Source: Petunia secreta (Eukaryota > Streptophyta > Magnoliopsida > Solanales > Solanaceae). Taken from it: a stretch of 64,000 nucleotides of DNA. The stretch is taken from contig JARKIP010000021.1 in NCBI GenBank assembly GCA_029990175.1, forward strand, positions 17,241,501-17,305,500. The letters run 5' to 3'. Under the pieces are notes generated by a model. It ran no database searches and was not told the DNA's origin. It saw only the letters and a list, made by a program, of their open reading frames with translations. The position numbers were made by a program, and so were the translations under genes. Shown here piece by piece: positions 10,192-19,324 of this stretch (position 1 is its first letter; the number at the start of each line of letters is the position of its first letter).

Positions 10192-10330
10192 CATTGGCAT
10201 TTGTTTGTAAGAGTCACTTCTAGAAATTCTGAAAAGGTATAATGTGTATTTTGTCATAAGTTCTGATAAGTCACACTGTCTACAATGGGTCACATTGTTT
10301 AACATGATTTTGAATTACTTTGTGTATTGT

Positions 10331-10445
10331 CCAGCATTAAATACTGGAATTTATAAAGTTGGACTTCAAAATCACACCAGTTGTCCCAGTATAAAATTTT
10401 GGGACTTGGTGTTACATTAACCCAAAGCCCCATAACAATATCCTG
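10331..10445. promoter_or_regulatory. Two palindromes upstream of CC1
   Basis: ccagcattaaatactgg (10331-10347) and cccagtataaaattttggg (10385-10403), followed by the ggtgttacattaac / aaagccccataacaat module. They link the two motif spellings (CAGCAT and CAGTAT) in one promoter. Copies begin at 26475 and 55277. Confidence 0.6.
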
Positions 10446-10572
10446 GGGCTTGGTGTAAAAAATGCTGTGCTGGGACTGTACATAAACATTATTTAAGAGA
10501 CAGCATTTTACACACGAACAAAGGCAAAGTTACAGCCATTTTCATTAATAGTAATATAAAAATACATAAAAA

Positions 10573-10603
10573 GGATACTTCTAAAAATACAAAAGAAGTA
10601 TCC
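10573..10603. terminator. Hairpin in the 3' flank of CC2
   Basis: GGATACTTCT at 10573-10582 and its complement AGAAGTATCC at 10594-10603 form a 10-bp stem with an A-rich loop. A decayed version lies 3' of CC1 near 9548-9590. It may mark 3' end formation; the role is inferred. Confidence 0.35.
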
Positions 10604-10733
10604 TCAAGTACAAGAAAAGATAAATTACACTTGCTTCACATTGAAGCATAAAAACAGAACACTGCGAAACACATAAAAAAATACAGTAAAACATTAATGA
10701 TTACTAAAGAACGCGAGAGCTAGAACCAGAGGT

Positions 10734-10961
10734 TTAATCTGTAAAGTTCTGCAATTCAATGTCCAAGAGTTTGTCAAAAAGTCGATCCACATCTCTATTG
10801 TTTTTCTCTCTGAAAGCTACAAAAAATTCAAACAACACATCCAAGTTATTCTTCACGACTGATACCTCAGTTTTCAAAAACTCAAAATCACTTTTCAAAT
10901 TTCTAACATCGTTATTCAACTGGCGTCATTGTTGTCTTCTTACTTCATCATTGCAAGCCAT
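10734..10961 (-). pseudogene. Small coiled-coil protein gene CC2, copy 1 (Trp12 stop)
   Basis: 75 codons from the ATG at 10961 to the stop at 10734. In this copy codon 12 is TGA (10926-10928), where Q2 and Q3 have TGG. Residues 15-70 (LNNDVRNLKSDFEFLKTEV, VVKNNLDVLFEFFVAFREK, DVDRLFDKLLDIEL) are a nearly continuous heptad pattern, so a coiled coil is likely. No known family is recognised. Its 3' flank is a duplicate of that of CC1. Confidence 0.55.
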
Positions 10962-11045
10962 CTTTTATTTTATGCTTTGTTATTTTTTCTTTTTTTAAGA
11001 ATAATATTTTGTTTTTGCACAAGTAAAAAAATAAGACCACTGTCT

Positions 11046-11053
11046 AATTTATA
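11046..11053 (-). promoter_or_regulatory. TATA box of CC2
   Basis: TATAAATT on the minus strand, about 85 bp before the ATG at 10961. Confidence 0.5.
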
Positions 11054-11614
11054 GAAAACAAAACAGAAAAAACATGTAAAGAATATTTGTTCTATTTTAG
11101 CTGACATTGTAACTCAAAAAAAGCTGTAAAGATTCCTTGCATCTTTCTCTGTAAAAAAGATATCACTTTTTTTTTATAGGTCGTATCTATATAGGAAAAG
11201 ATTGAACTGAGATTTTCAACTGTATTAAAGTAACAGTATTACACAGTTGACAACACAAAAAGAAATCAAACAGATTCTGGAAAGATTCTATAATTTAGAA
11301 CAGACTTCTGTTCCAAAAATATATTGAAATCCACAAAATATTTCATACTTTAACTTTGCAAATCCACAGCATTTGTGTATTGTTTTGACAATACATGAAC
11401 AAAAGTAGATAGATTCTTTTGTCATTTTACATGACAAGTCAAGTCAATAAAAAATCTTAGAAGATTCTGTATGTTAAATTACTATAAGAACTCTTTTACA
11501 ATATTTAAAATGCACAATAGATTTTTTTTTTTTTGAATATGAGCAACATTTTCATAATTACATAAATTAATAATATTTATTCCTATATAAAAAACTGCTA
11601 TCACATACATTAGT
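11054..11614. other. CC2 upstream region, no gene
   Basis: A/T-rich DNA with several aagattct and agattc repeats and a T-run near 11520 whose length differs among Q1, Q2 and Q3. No coding frame. Confidence 0.4.
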
Positions 11615-11765
11615 CCCAGTACTTATGCTGGGGCCATGGTGTTATGCAGCTGAAAAACAACAGCATTTTGATCTGGAGGGTCCTATACTCATATTTGTAA
11701 ACCTAAATCCCAGTACTTGTGCTGGAGCGATGGTGTTATGCAGTTGAAAATAACAGCATTTTGTT
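11615..11765. promoter_or_regulatory. Two palindromes upstream of CC2
   Basis: cccagtacttatgctgggg (11615-11633) and cccagtacttgtgctgg (11709-11725). Each is followed by a second module type (gtgttatgcagttgaaaa, taacagcattttg), which can itself form a TGTTAT/ATAACA stem. Copies begin at 27759 and 56567. Confidence 0.6.
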
Positions 11766-12131
11766 CTCACTTATAGAGAACTTTTTTTTAAAAAAAAATT
11801 TACTTCCTCTGTACTCTTTGTTCTCACTTATAGAGAACTTTTTTTTAAATTTTTTTTTTACTTCCTCTGTATTCTTTAACAAGAATTAATATATATAAAA
11901 AATACACTTTTTATTTGTTGCTGTGCAAAATAGTTGTCTTAATTTATCTTTTTTCTAGTTTTTTTACTTATTGAACAACAAACATTTTGATATTACTTAA
12001 AAACACAGTACTTAAAAAAACAGTTCACAAAAGATCATCACATTAACTGAAAAAAGCTTCAAAACACACATGAAACAAAAAGAGAAACAAACATCCCACA
12101 TTAACTTAAAAAACATATAAACTACTAAAAC
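11766..12131. other. 3' flank of B3-2
   Basis: A duplicate of the B3-1 3' flank (7850-8180), with cacttatagagaac followed by T/A runs present twice in tandem (about 11768 and 11822). No gene. Confidence 0.45.
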
Positions 12132-12185
12132 TTATTCAATCACAATAGGCTTCTGGGCTGATCCTACATCTTCGTCACTGCTGCC

Positions 12186-12219
<34 letters not shown>

Positions 12220-12701
12220 TCATCACTGCTTTCATCATCATCACCCCCACCCTCACCATCCTGATGGTTTATGACAGAAACTTAAAAAACAACAGATGCA
12301 TTACCGTTGAATATCTCGTGGAACAGGCAATCAAAACGAAGTATATTGCCTATCCTGAAGCCTTTTTTATTAATCATATCCTTCCATCCATTACACAACC
12401 TTGCGTGCTTCCCAACTTTGAAGCTCATCTCATATACCTCATCATCATCTTCACACAATATGCATGCCATTCCATTTATATTTGGCAGCCTCTGCTTCCA
12501 ACTTTTTGGAAAGATCTAAAAGGAATAATATTTCACAGTTGATAAAAAAAATCACAAGACACTAAAAAAAATAAATGAAAAAAATAAAAAATACTTTGGT
12601 CATTTCTTTTAACATACAAAATCATCTCTATCAAAATAAGATGATGTGATTTTCTTGTCCAAACTTCCTAGTTCCTCCACACGATTCTCTTCATCTGCCA
12701 T
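12132..12701 (-). pseudogene. B3-like DNA-binding protein gene B3-2, copy 1 (one stop)
   Basis: Two exons: 12618-12701 (MADEENRVEELGS...YFDRDDF, 28 codons) and 12132-12515, with a GT-AG intron at 12516-12617 at the same position as in B3-1. The product would be 155 aa. The B3-like core is IFPKSWKQRLP, VYEMSFKVGK, LCNGWKDMINKKGFRIGNIL, then HEIFNGNASVVF. A single in-frame TAA (12282-12284) follows VVF, after the B3 core, so a truncated but complete B3 domain of about 105 aa could still be made. Beyond it the frame continues into an Asp/Gly run and the tail GSSDEDVGSAQKPIVIE shared with B3-1. The (ATC)n run encoding the Asp part has 8 units here, 10 in Q2 and 7 in Q3. Confidence 0.6.
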
Positions 12702-12789
12702 ATCTTCTTTTCAAAAAAAAAAAACTTTACAGTTTATAAGAGGAGATGAAGTCTCAAAAAACTTTGTAGTTTACTTTAACTGCAAAGGG

Positions 12790-12798
12790 TTATTTATA
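12790..12798 (-). promoter_or_regulatory. TATA box of B3-2
   Basis: TATAAATAA on the minus strand, about 90 bp before the ATG at 12701, with the same downstream ctttgcagtt as B3-1. Confidence 0.6.
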
Positions 12799-13001
12799 GT
12801 AAAAAAAGTGAGTAACTGTTAGTCGATATGTATTTTGTCAAAAATACATTAAATGTAGTCAAAGAAATTATATTTTCTATGGACTTTACAATTTCTGTAC
12901 GTTATCAATTTCAATAAATATTGTGTAACTTAAATTACTATCTCAAAATTTAATAAATATTTATTCATATATAAAAAACTGCTCTTACATAAATTAGTCC
13001 C

Positions 13002-13410
13002 CCCAGTACTTGTGCTGGAGCCATACTGTTATGAAGGTGAAAATAACAGCATTCTGATCCGTGGTCCTATACTCATAATTGTAAACTAATCCCCAGTACT
13101 TTTGCTGGAGCTATATTGTTATGTAGTTGAAAAATAACAACATTTTGATATGGGGGCTGCTATCAAATTAATCCCAGAATCACAAAATTAAATAAGTAAT
13201 ATTTATTTATACATTAATCCCAGTGCTTTTGCTGGAGCTATATTATTATGCAGTTGAAAAATAACAGCATTTTGATATGGGGGTTGCTATCAAATTAATC
13301 CCAGAATCACAAAATTTAATAATATTTATTCATACATTAATCCCCAGTACTTTTGCTGGAGCTATATTGTTATACAGTTGAAAAATTACAGCATTTTGGT
13401 ATGGGGTCCT
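13002..13410. promoter_or_regulatory. Four palindromic modules upstream of B3-2
   Basis: Sites at 13002-13018, 13092-13108, 13219-13235 and 13343-13359, of the form cccagtactt(t/g)tgctgg. Each is followed by gagctatattgttatg, cagttgaaaaataacag and cattttgatatgggg. Spacings are 90, 127 and 124 bp. The cluster starts about 200 bp upstream of the TATA box. Copies: 29152-29560 and 57950-58358. Confidence 0.65.
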
Positions 13411-13549
13411 ATACTAATGACTGTAAACTAATTGGAAATTATAGACTAATAATTAAAAATGACAATATAGAAACTTCACATAAAACTTCATAACAACTAT
13501 AAGTTGATATGTATTTATAGAATAAATTTCATAATGTAATAACAGACAC
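13411..13549. other. Border between MULE-like DNA and LINE
   Basis: A/T-rich sequence. Base composition changes at about 13545, where C-rich LINE sequence starts (cacaccctctaaaattatgg, repeated at 13658). I could not identify a convincing LINE target-site duplication. Confidence 0.35.
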
Positions 13550-15733
13550 ACCCTCTAAAATTATGGGAATCGTCTAAAGACACACCGCCCATCTTACCCA
13601 ATTATCCTCAAAAATTTGATTTGGCTGACAACCCCTCTAAAATCATGGAATCGTCCTGCACACCCTCTAAAATTATGGGAATAGTTTCCCACTCTAGCAC
13701 GCAACCCTGCATGCTATCCCTTTCCTCCTCACCTATATCTTCCCCGACCCCAACTATTATAGTTCCTAATTCTAGTAATGAGACTACCAACTTCAAGAAA
13801 GAAAGTAAGAATAGCTCCTCGTCCACAGTCTCAAAACATGAAACACAACAACATTGTTCCACCTCCAGTCCCCATGAATCCTCCTCTTATTTTCACAGTG
13901 CCTCCTACTCAAAATCAGATTCCACAATCGTGGATAGAATCCACTCTTTGGGGACAAGAAATAATGGTACCAATAACGATATTCGGGCTACAAGCTTTTG
14001 TGCTAATTCAGGATCCCTCGTACCTAGCACTAATTGTGAGCGAAGGCATGCACATGACCATGCAAAATTATATGAACAGTACGTGGCCACACCTAATGAA
14101 TATGCAACAGCCGGACTTCCCTCTAATCGACCTTCCATTCTTTCCTCCTCGTGTGGCACCACCTCAAGTTCCAATCTTCAATCCTTGGGACTTAGGTCAA
14201 CATCAGAATTTTCAGGCTCCCATAATGGTAAATCAACAAATGATGAATCAACAGGATGTATTCCCTCAACAACATCCCCCCATGCAGGTGAATGTCCCCC
14301 CTCCTCCAGCTCCCCCTCCTTCTCCAGAGCACCATCCCAATCCACCCGTACTAGAAGAAAACAGGATGGAGGAGCAAGATCAAATCGTCCTAAGAAGGAG
14401 GGAGAGTCACACAGAATTTCTAAACCTAAAAGAAATAACAATTCATCTTTTCAAAGAAAGGCTAGACAGGAAAGTGATATTTACGAGTCATCCATTGCTT
14501 TACAAATGTTCACTAGATGTGAGAGCTCCTGCGAACAAGATTGCCGGGAAATATGCTGTAGTGTTAAATCCAACACTAAAAAATGATCCTGATTTGAATA
14601 TGGCTTTGAATGAAAACCCTAACCCTAACATGAATAGACAACTAAATATAATTGTTTGGAATGTTCGTGGGGCTAACAATCCTGATTTTCGTAGACATTT
14701 TGATGTTCTCCTAGAAATATATAGGCCAGTCTTAGTTGCTCTTCTTGAAACAAAGATGGAAGATCACCATGATCTTAGGGCTCGTTTTAATTTCACTACT
14801 TATGCTGAAGTACCAAGTGTTGGTCGCTCTGGAGGAATTGTGGTTCTTTGGAAAAATAATTTCATCACTGTTTCTGATGTTCACATTAATGGTAATGAAG
14901 TTCATGCTATGCTTAAGGTAAACCATCCTCCTTTCTCTATTCCATGGTTGTTTTCAACAGTGTATGCTAGTACTTCTTTCAATACTCGTAATTTTTTTTG
15001 GAATGCCTTAGCTACAATTTATGAAACATATAAAGGGCCTTGGTTAATTAGTGGTGACTTTAATCAAGCCTTAAATCAAAAGGAAAAATTTGGTGGTAGG
15101 CCTCTAAATGTCAAGAATGCAAACTGTTTTAGAAAGATGATTAACTATTGTAAATTAATAAACCTTGGCTTTAAAGGACCAAAGTACACTTGGTCGAATC
15201 ATAGTAAAAATAGTAGTGGACTTATTATGGAACGTCTAGATAGATGTTTAGCAAATGATGATTGGATTACTCTATTTAGACATGCTTCTATTGTTCATTT
15301 ACCTAAAACCTATTCGGACCACCATCCTATTCTTATTAGTTTGAATAATAAATCTCTTTGTTCTTCTAATAAACCTTTTAGGATAGAATCCATGTGGATG
15401 TCTCACCCAGATTTTCCTAACATAATCCATAATGCTTGGGACAATAGGGATTTCCATGAAGCCTCTAAAAACATTGAAGATGATGTAACTTCATGGAATA
15501 AAACAGTGTTTGGCAACATTTTCAAAACTAAGAAAAATTTATTAGCTAGGTTAAATGGTCTTCAATCGTCTGTCCATTATCCCACCAGTGTCTTCCTTCA
15601 AAACCTAGAAAAAAAACTCCTTCTTGATCTTAACATCCTTCTCAAGAACGAGGAAGAGTTTTGGCGTCTCAAATCTAGAATAAATTGGTTAAACAATGGA
15701 GATGCAAATGAAGTCATTCACAAAAATATTTAA
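13550..15733 (+). pseudogene. L1-type LINE, 5' part only (N-terminal region + endonuclease), copy 1
   Basis: The open frame 13778-15733 encodes a Pro/Gln/Met-rich region (residues 1-285) followed by an apurinic-type endonuclease: LNIIVWNVRGANN, LVALLETKM, GGIVVLWKNN, GPWLISGDFNQ, KYTWSNHS, ERLDRCLAND, SDHHPILISL. The frame is then cut at GDAN (15709), exactly where Q3 continues into GDANTKFFH and the reverse transcriptase. After 15709 the sequence is unrelated, and the frame ends after eight more codons. LINE copies are normally truncated at the 5' end, so loss of the 3' half means a later deletion or rearrangement. A second overlapping open frame at 13621-14586 is not a gene (see rejected list). 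Confidence 0.85.
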
Positions 15734-16298
15734 TTCTTTTTACAATTAGCATAATGTTACACCAAAAATCAATCTTAGTTGTGTCTTCATCCATAATTGA
15801 CACTCAAAAGTACTTTTGTAATAATATTCAAACATAATTTGTTGCAAAAAAAAAAAAAAAATCAATTGAGTTGGTCAAACGCAAACTGTGTAGTCTTCAA
15901 AAGTACTTATCAGAAAAGTACTTTTGTCAAAAGTACTTTTCAAAATAAGCAGTTTTTGGCAGCTTGATCAAACTGGCTCTTAGACATGGGTGTTTTAGTT
16001 TCAAAGGTGTTGTACATTGTGGACTGATGATTGTACAATGCCTTCTTTGATCGTGTTTTTTCTCTTTTCTTTGTTTTGATATGTTTTGCAATAAGAGTAT
16101 GATATCACAAATGCGGATTGAGGAGGGTGAGGTGTCCGCATACTTTATTCTACGTCGAGTGAGACAAAAAGACTGCTCTCATAGACACTCAGCTTAGAAA
16201 ATGAGTTTTTAAAATGGATCTTCATAAAAAAAAAATACAAAAAGAAAATATACGATAAAAATACCAAGTTAAAGAAAAATAATTATATCAAAATATTA
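15734..16298. other. Non-coding DNA with hAT-MITE-like remnant
   Basis: Around 15895-15995 there are repeats of aaaagtactttt and a terminus-like string, ataagcagtttttggcagc followed by ttgatcaaactggctctta, resembling the hAT-type MITE ends at 19123-19155. An A-run lies at 15846-15862. No gene. Confidence 0.4.
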
Positions 16299-16382
16299 AG
16301 AGCCCGTTTGGGTGAGCTTAAAAATGGCTTATAAGTTCATTAGTAAATATTTGGTAACTTAAAAATTTATGGGCTTATAAGC

Positions 16383-16945
16383 GGGAGAATTACACAACTA
16401 TGACACCTTAGGCAATGGTTTGCCTAACTGACCTTGCTTAAAATTGTTTGCAAGAATGACCTCCACTAACTTTAAGTAAGTGCTCTTACGGGGGCAGCAC
16501 TTGACATTTTATAACTTGAAGTGCTAGCCGCGGACAGAAATACCCCTACGAAAATCTTATATTGAGGTCGGCATCCCGCCATCCCTTTTAAGTAAGTGTC
16601 GCCCCCCGTGGTAGCACTTGACCTTTTATCTCTTTCAACATTCTTCCCAGATAACTTGAATTACTCCGTTGCAGGCTGCACTTGTCAATCCCTTTTAAGT
16701 AAGTGTTGCCCTCGTTGTAGCACTTGACCTTTTATCTCTTTCAACATTCTCTAGATAACTTGAAGTGCTACCCTCACAAGCAGTACTTGCCCTTTATATT
16801 TTTCGAAGAGACAGTTTATACCTTGAAGTGTTGCACCCGTGGTAGCAATTGTCAATTTATAACTTGAAGTGTTGCCCCCGAGGTCATTTTGCTAAACCAT
16901 TCACCGTAACCAGGGATAAGGGGGTACACGTAGTGAATTTTTTTG
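16383..16945 (+). mobile_element. Non-autonomous element, 9-bp TSD (first nested copy)
   Basis: Flanked by CTTATAAGC at 16374-16382 and 16946-16954. It starts GGGAGAATTACACAACTATG and ends GTGAATTTTTTTG. The interior is built of short inverted blocks, cacttg / aacttgaagtg. The Q2 copy is about 32532-33094. Confidence 0.7.
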
Positions 16946-16974
16946 CTTATAAGCTCTTATGTGCTTAAAAAAAG

Positions 16975-17529
16975 GGAGAATTACACAACTATGACATCGA
17001 CGACAATGGTTTGCCTAATTGTCCCCGTTTAAAATAGTTTGCAAGAATGGCCTCCGCTAACTTTAAGTAAGTACTATCTACGTGGTAGCACATCTCTTTC
17101 AACATTCTCCGAGATAACTTGAAGTGCTGCCCCGCGGATGGAAATACCGCTACGAAATCTTATATTGACGTTCGCATCCCGCCATGGCGCCACCCCTTTA
17201 AGGTGATGTCTCCGTGGTAGCACTTGGCCTTTTATCTCTTTCAACATTCTCCCAGATAACTTGAAGTGTTGCCCCGCCCTTCAAGATAACTTGAAGTGGT
17301 GTCTCAGCAGCATTTGCCTCTTTAATCTCATCACATGTAGCACTTGTCCTTTATGTTTTCTGAAGAGGCAGCACTTGTCAAGTTATAACTTGAAGTGTTG
17401 TCCACGTAGGCAGCACTTGTAAATTTATAACTTGAAGTGATACCCGGAGACCATTTTGCTAAAACCATTCTTAAGTGGGGACAAAAATCATAACCAGGAA
17501 TAAAGAGCTACATGTGCTGAATTTTTTTG
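16975..17529 (+). mobile_element. Non-autonomous element, 9-bp TSD (second nested copy)
   Basis: Same family as 16383-16945. It is flanked by TAAAAAAAG at 16966-16974 and 17530-17538, starts GGAGAATTACACAACTATG and ends GCTGAATTTTTTTG. Two members with different 9-bp duplications support true transposition of a MULE-like family. Q2 copy about 33124-33678. Confidence 0.7.
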
Positions 17530-17538
17530 TAAAAAAAG

Positions 17539-18165
17539 TCAAAAGAAATCCTAACTTCTCAAATATACTGCTTAAAAAAAGCTCACCAAAACGACTCTAA
17601 GATAACGAAACAACAATATTAATAGAAGCAAAGAATAAGATAAAATAGAAAAGTAAAAATATTTTCTTTGACTTTTTTTTTTGGGATATTATTGCATTAA
17701 AGTACTCGGCACGTGTGAGTTTGCTCACGTTATCGGTTGCATACCCCTCTAGATGAGGAAGGTTGAGGTGAATCCTTAACTGATACTTACTAAAATTAAT
17801 TAATTTACAAAATACAGAATATTGTTAAGACGTGCTCATAGATGAGCATGAGATGAGTTTAAATTTGAAAAATATGATGAATGAATATTCAAATTGATAT
17901 TAACTTGATTGGGGTTCAAGTAATGGTGAAAGATTTTCCTTTCTTTGTTGCAAAATGCATGAATAGATACAAACTTATAAGGAAGGTAGGTATCATATAT
18001 TTACATTACGACAAAACAACTAAGTAAAGAAAATAAAGTTTTTGCATAGCACACATATTTTCTTAGCCAAATCATTGTAATTTGACAATTGTCAAAATTT
18101 GTATTCATCACGGCCTTTTGGCCAGTGTCATTCCTTTTTTCTAGAATTTAGTGACACATAGGTAG
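17539..18165. other. No gene seen
   Basis: A/T-rich DNA without a coding frame or clear repeat. Confidence 0.4.
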
Positions 18166-18384
18166 AGGTGGTTCGTTTTGGTTGGTTTTTGGTTAAAACC
18201 AAAATCAAATCAACTTAATCGGTTTTTTTTAAATTATCAAAATCAAACCAAATCAAGTTAAACTAAGAGCATGTTTGGCCAAGTTTGTAGGAATCCAAAA
18301 GCGTTTTTCTTTTTTTCTTTTCAAAAATTGCTTAATTTGGAAAATTGAGATATTTGGCCAACTATGTATGTGATAAGCTAGCCA

Positions 18385-18478
18385 AATATGGCAACTTAAA
18401 TGCTCTGCGGAGCATGGGCTGTACAACTTTTGAACTATTCTAGTATTAATATATTTCCGTATTGTTAAAAAAAAAAAA
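18385..18478 (+). mobile_element. Possible 5'-truncated LINE/SINE tail
   Basis: A segment ending in ttaatatatttccgtattgt plus an A-run (18467-18478), flanked by an imperfect direct repeat (gatatttggccaact upstream, gatgtttgtccaaga downstream). The A-run is shorter in Q2 (34617-34625). Too short to assign a family. Confidence 0.35.
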
Positions 18479-18882
18479 GATGTTTGTCCAAGATTTGAGG
18501 AAAAAATAAGTATTTTTGAGTTGTAGTAGAAGCTATTTTTCTGATGCGGGCAAGAAGTTAGAAAAAGTAGTAATTTTTTCCTAAAAGCAGAAACAGAAGC
18601 AGTTTTTAATTTCTTTCGTTACAAAGATATCCTTGTGAAAAATATTTATATACCAAATTACGTACCCATATTTATTTAAACTATGATTATCAACTATAAA
18701 TAGTACCTTATTATCTTTTCTTGTCCATGCTTTTAATTTAATACTCAAAAATACTTTGTGAAAAGTTTGGCCAAATACAAATTGCTACTTAACTATTGAC
18801 AAAAGTTCTTATCCAATAAGTTGACCAAACACAAAATACTACTTTTACGAAAAATACTTTTGATAAAAGCACTTTTCAAATA

Positions 18883-19120
18883 CTCCCTTCATCCCAAAAT
18901 GAGTGTCTACCTTTCCTTTTTAGTCTATCCCAAAAAGGGTGTCTCTTTCCATATTTGGTAACTCTTTAATTTCAAGATTTGTTTTGGACCACAAGATTTA
19001 AACATACTGGCCCACATTACATACAATTTTAATTTTAAACTACAGAATTCAAAAGTCTTCCCTATTTTCTTAATCTCCGAGCCAAGTCAAACCCAGACAC
19101 TCATTTTGGGACGGAGGGAA
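18883..19120. mobile_element. Stowaway-type MITE with TA duplication
   Basis: 238 bp with inverted ends CTCCCTTCATCCCAAAATGA and, reversed, CTCCGTCCCAAAATGAGTGT (within TTCCCTCCGTCCC...). TA dinucleotides flank both sides (18881-18882, 19121-19122). This is the classic Tc1/mariner-related Stowaway layout. The Q2 copy is 35030-35267, the same length. Confidence 0.85.
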
Positions 19121-19324
19121 TAAGCAGTTTTTAGAAGCTTGGCTAAACAGGCTCTAAAACCATCGGTTTGGTTTTGATTTAGTTCGATTAATCATTTTTT
19201 TTACAAATAAAATCACAACGAAAAGAATTGCGATTGATGTTGGCGAAGTTCGTGACGCAAGTGGATATGAGAAAGAGAGAGTCGGAGAAGAGGAGTTGAT
19301 TGAAGATTTATGAACTTGTTGCAA

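Larger units (their letters stand above)
16299..17598. mobile_element. hAT-like MITE carrying two nested insertions
   Basis: Inverted ends: agagcccgtttgggtgagct at 16299 and, reversed from 17598, agagtcgttttggtgagct. Taking out the two inserts at 16383 and 16975 leaves a short element of about 180 bp. An 8-bp target duplication is not clear. The Q2 copy begins at about 32448. Confidence 0.5.
18170..19205. mobile_element. Nested MITE complex (outer arms)
   Basis: The outer arms gttcgttttggttggttt (about 18178) and, inverted, ggtttggttttgatttag (about 19165) belong to a widespread plant inverted-repeat type. Inside is a hAT-like MITE (gagcatgtttggccaagttt from 18267; aagcttggctaaacaggctc to 19154), which in turn holds a LINE-tail-like insert and a Stowaway. 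Confidence 0.45.

Noticed and set aside
13621..14586. 321-codon Ser-rich open frame on +
   Set aside because: It starts at a TTG, overlaps the LINE frame, has low-complexity composition and is interrupted by a stop in Q3 by a change that is mild in the main frame.
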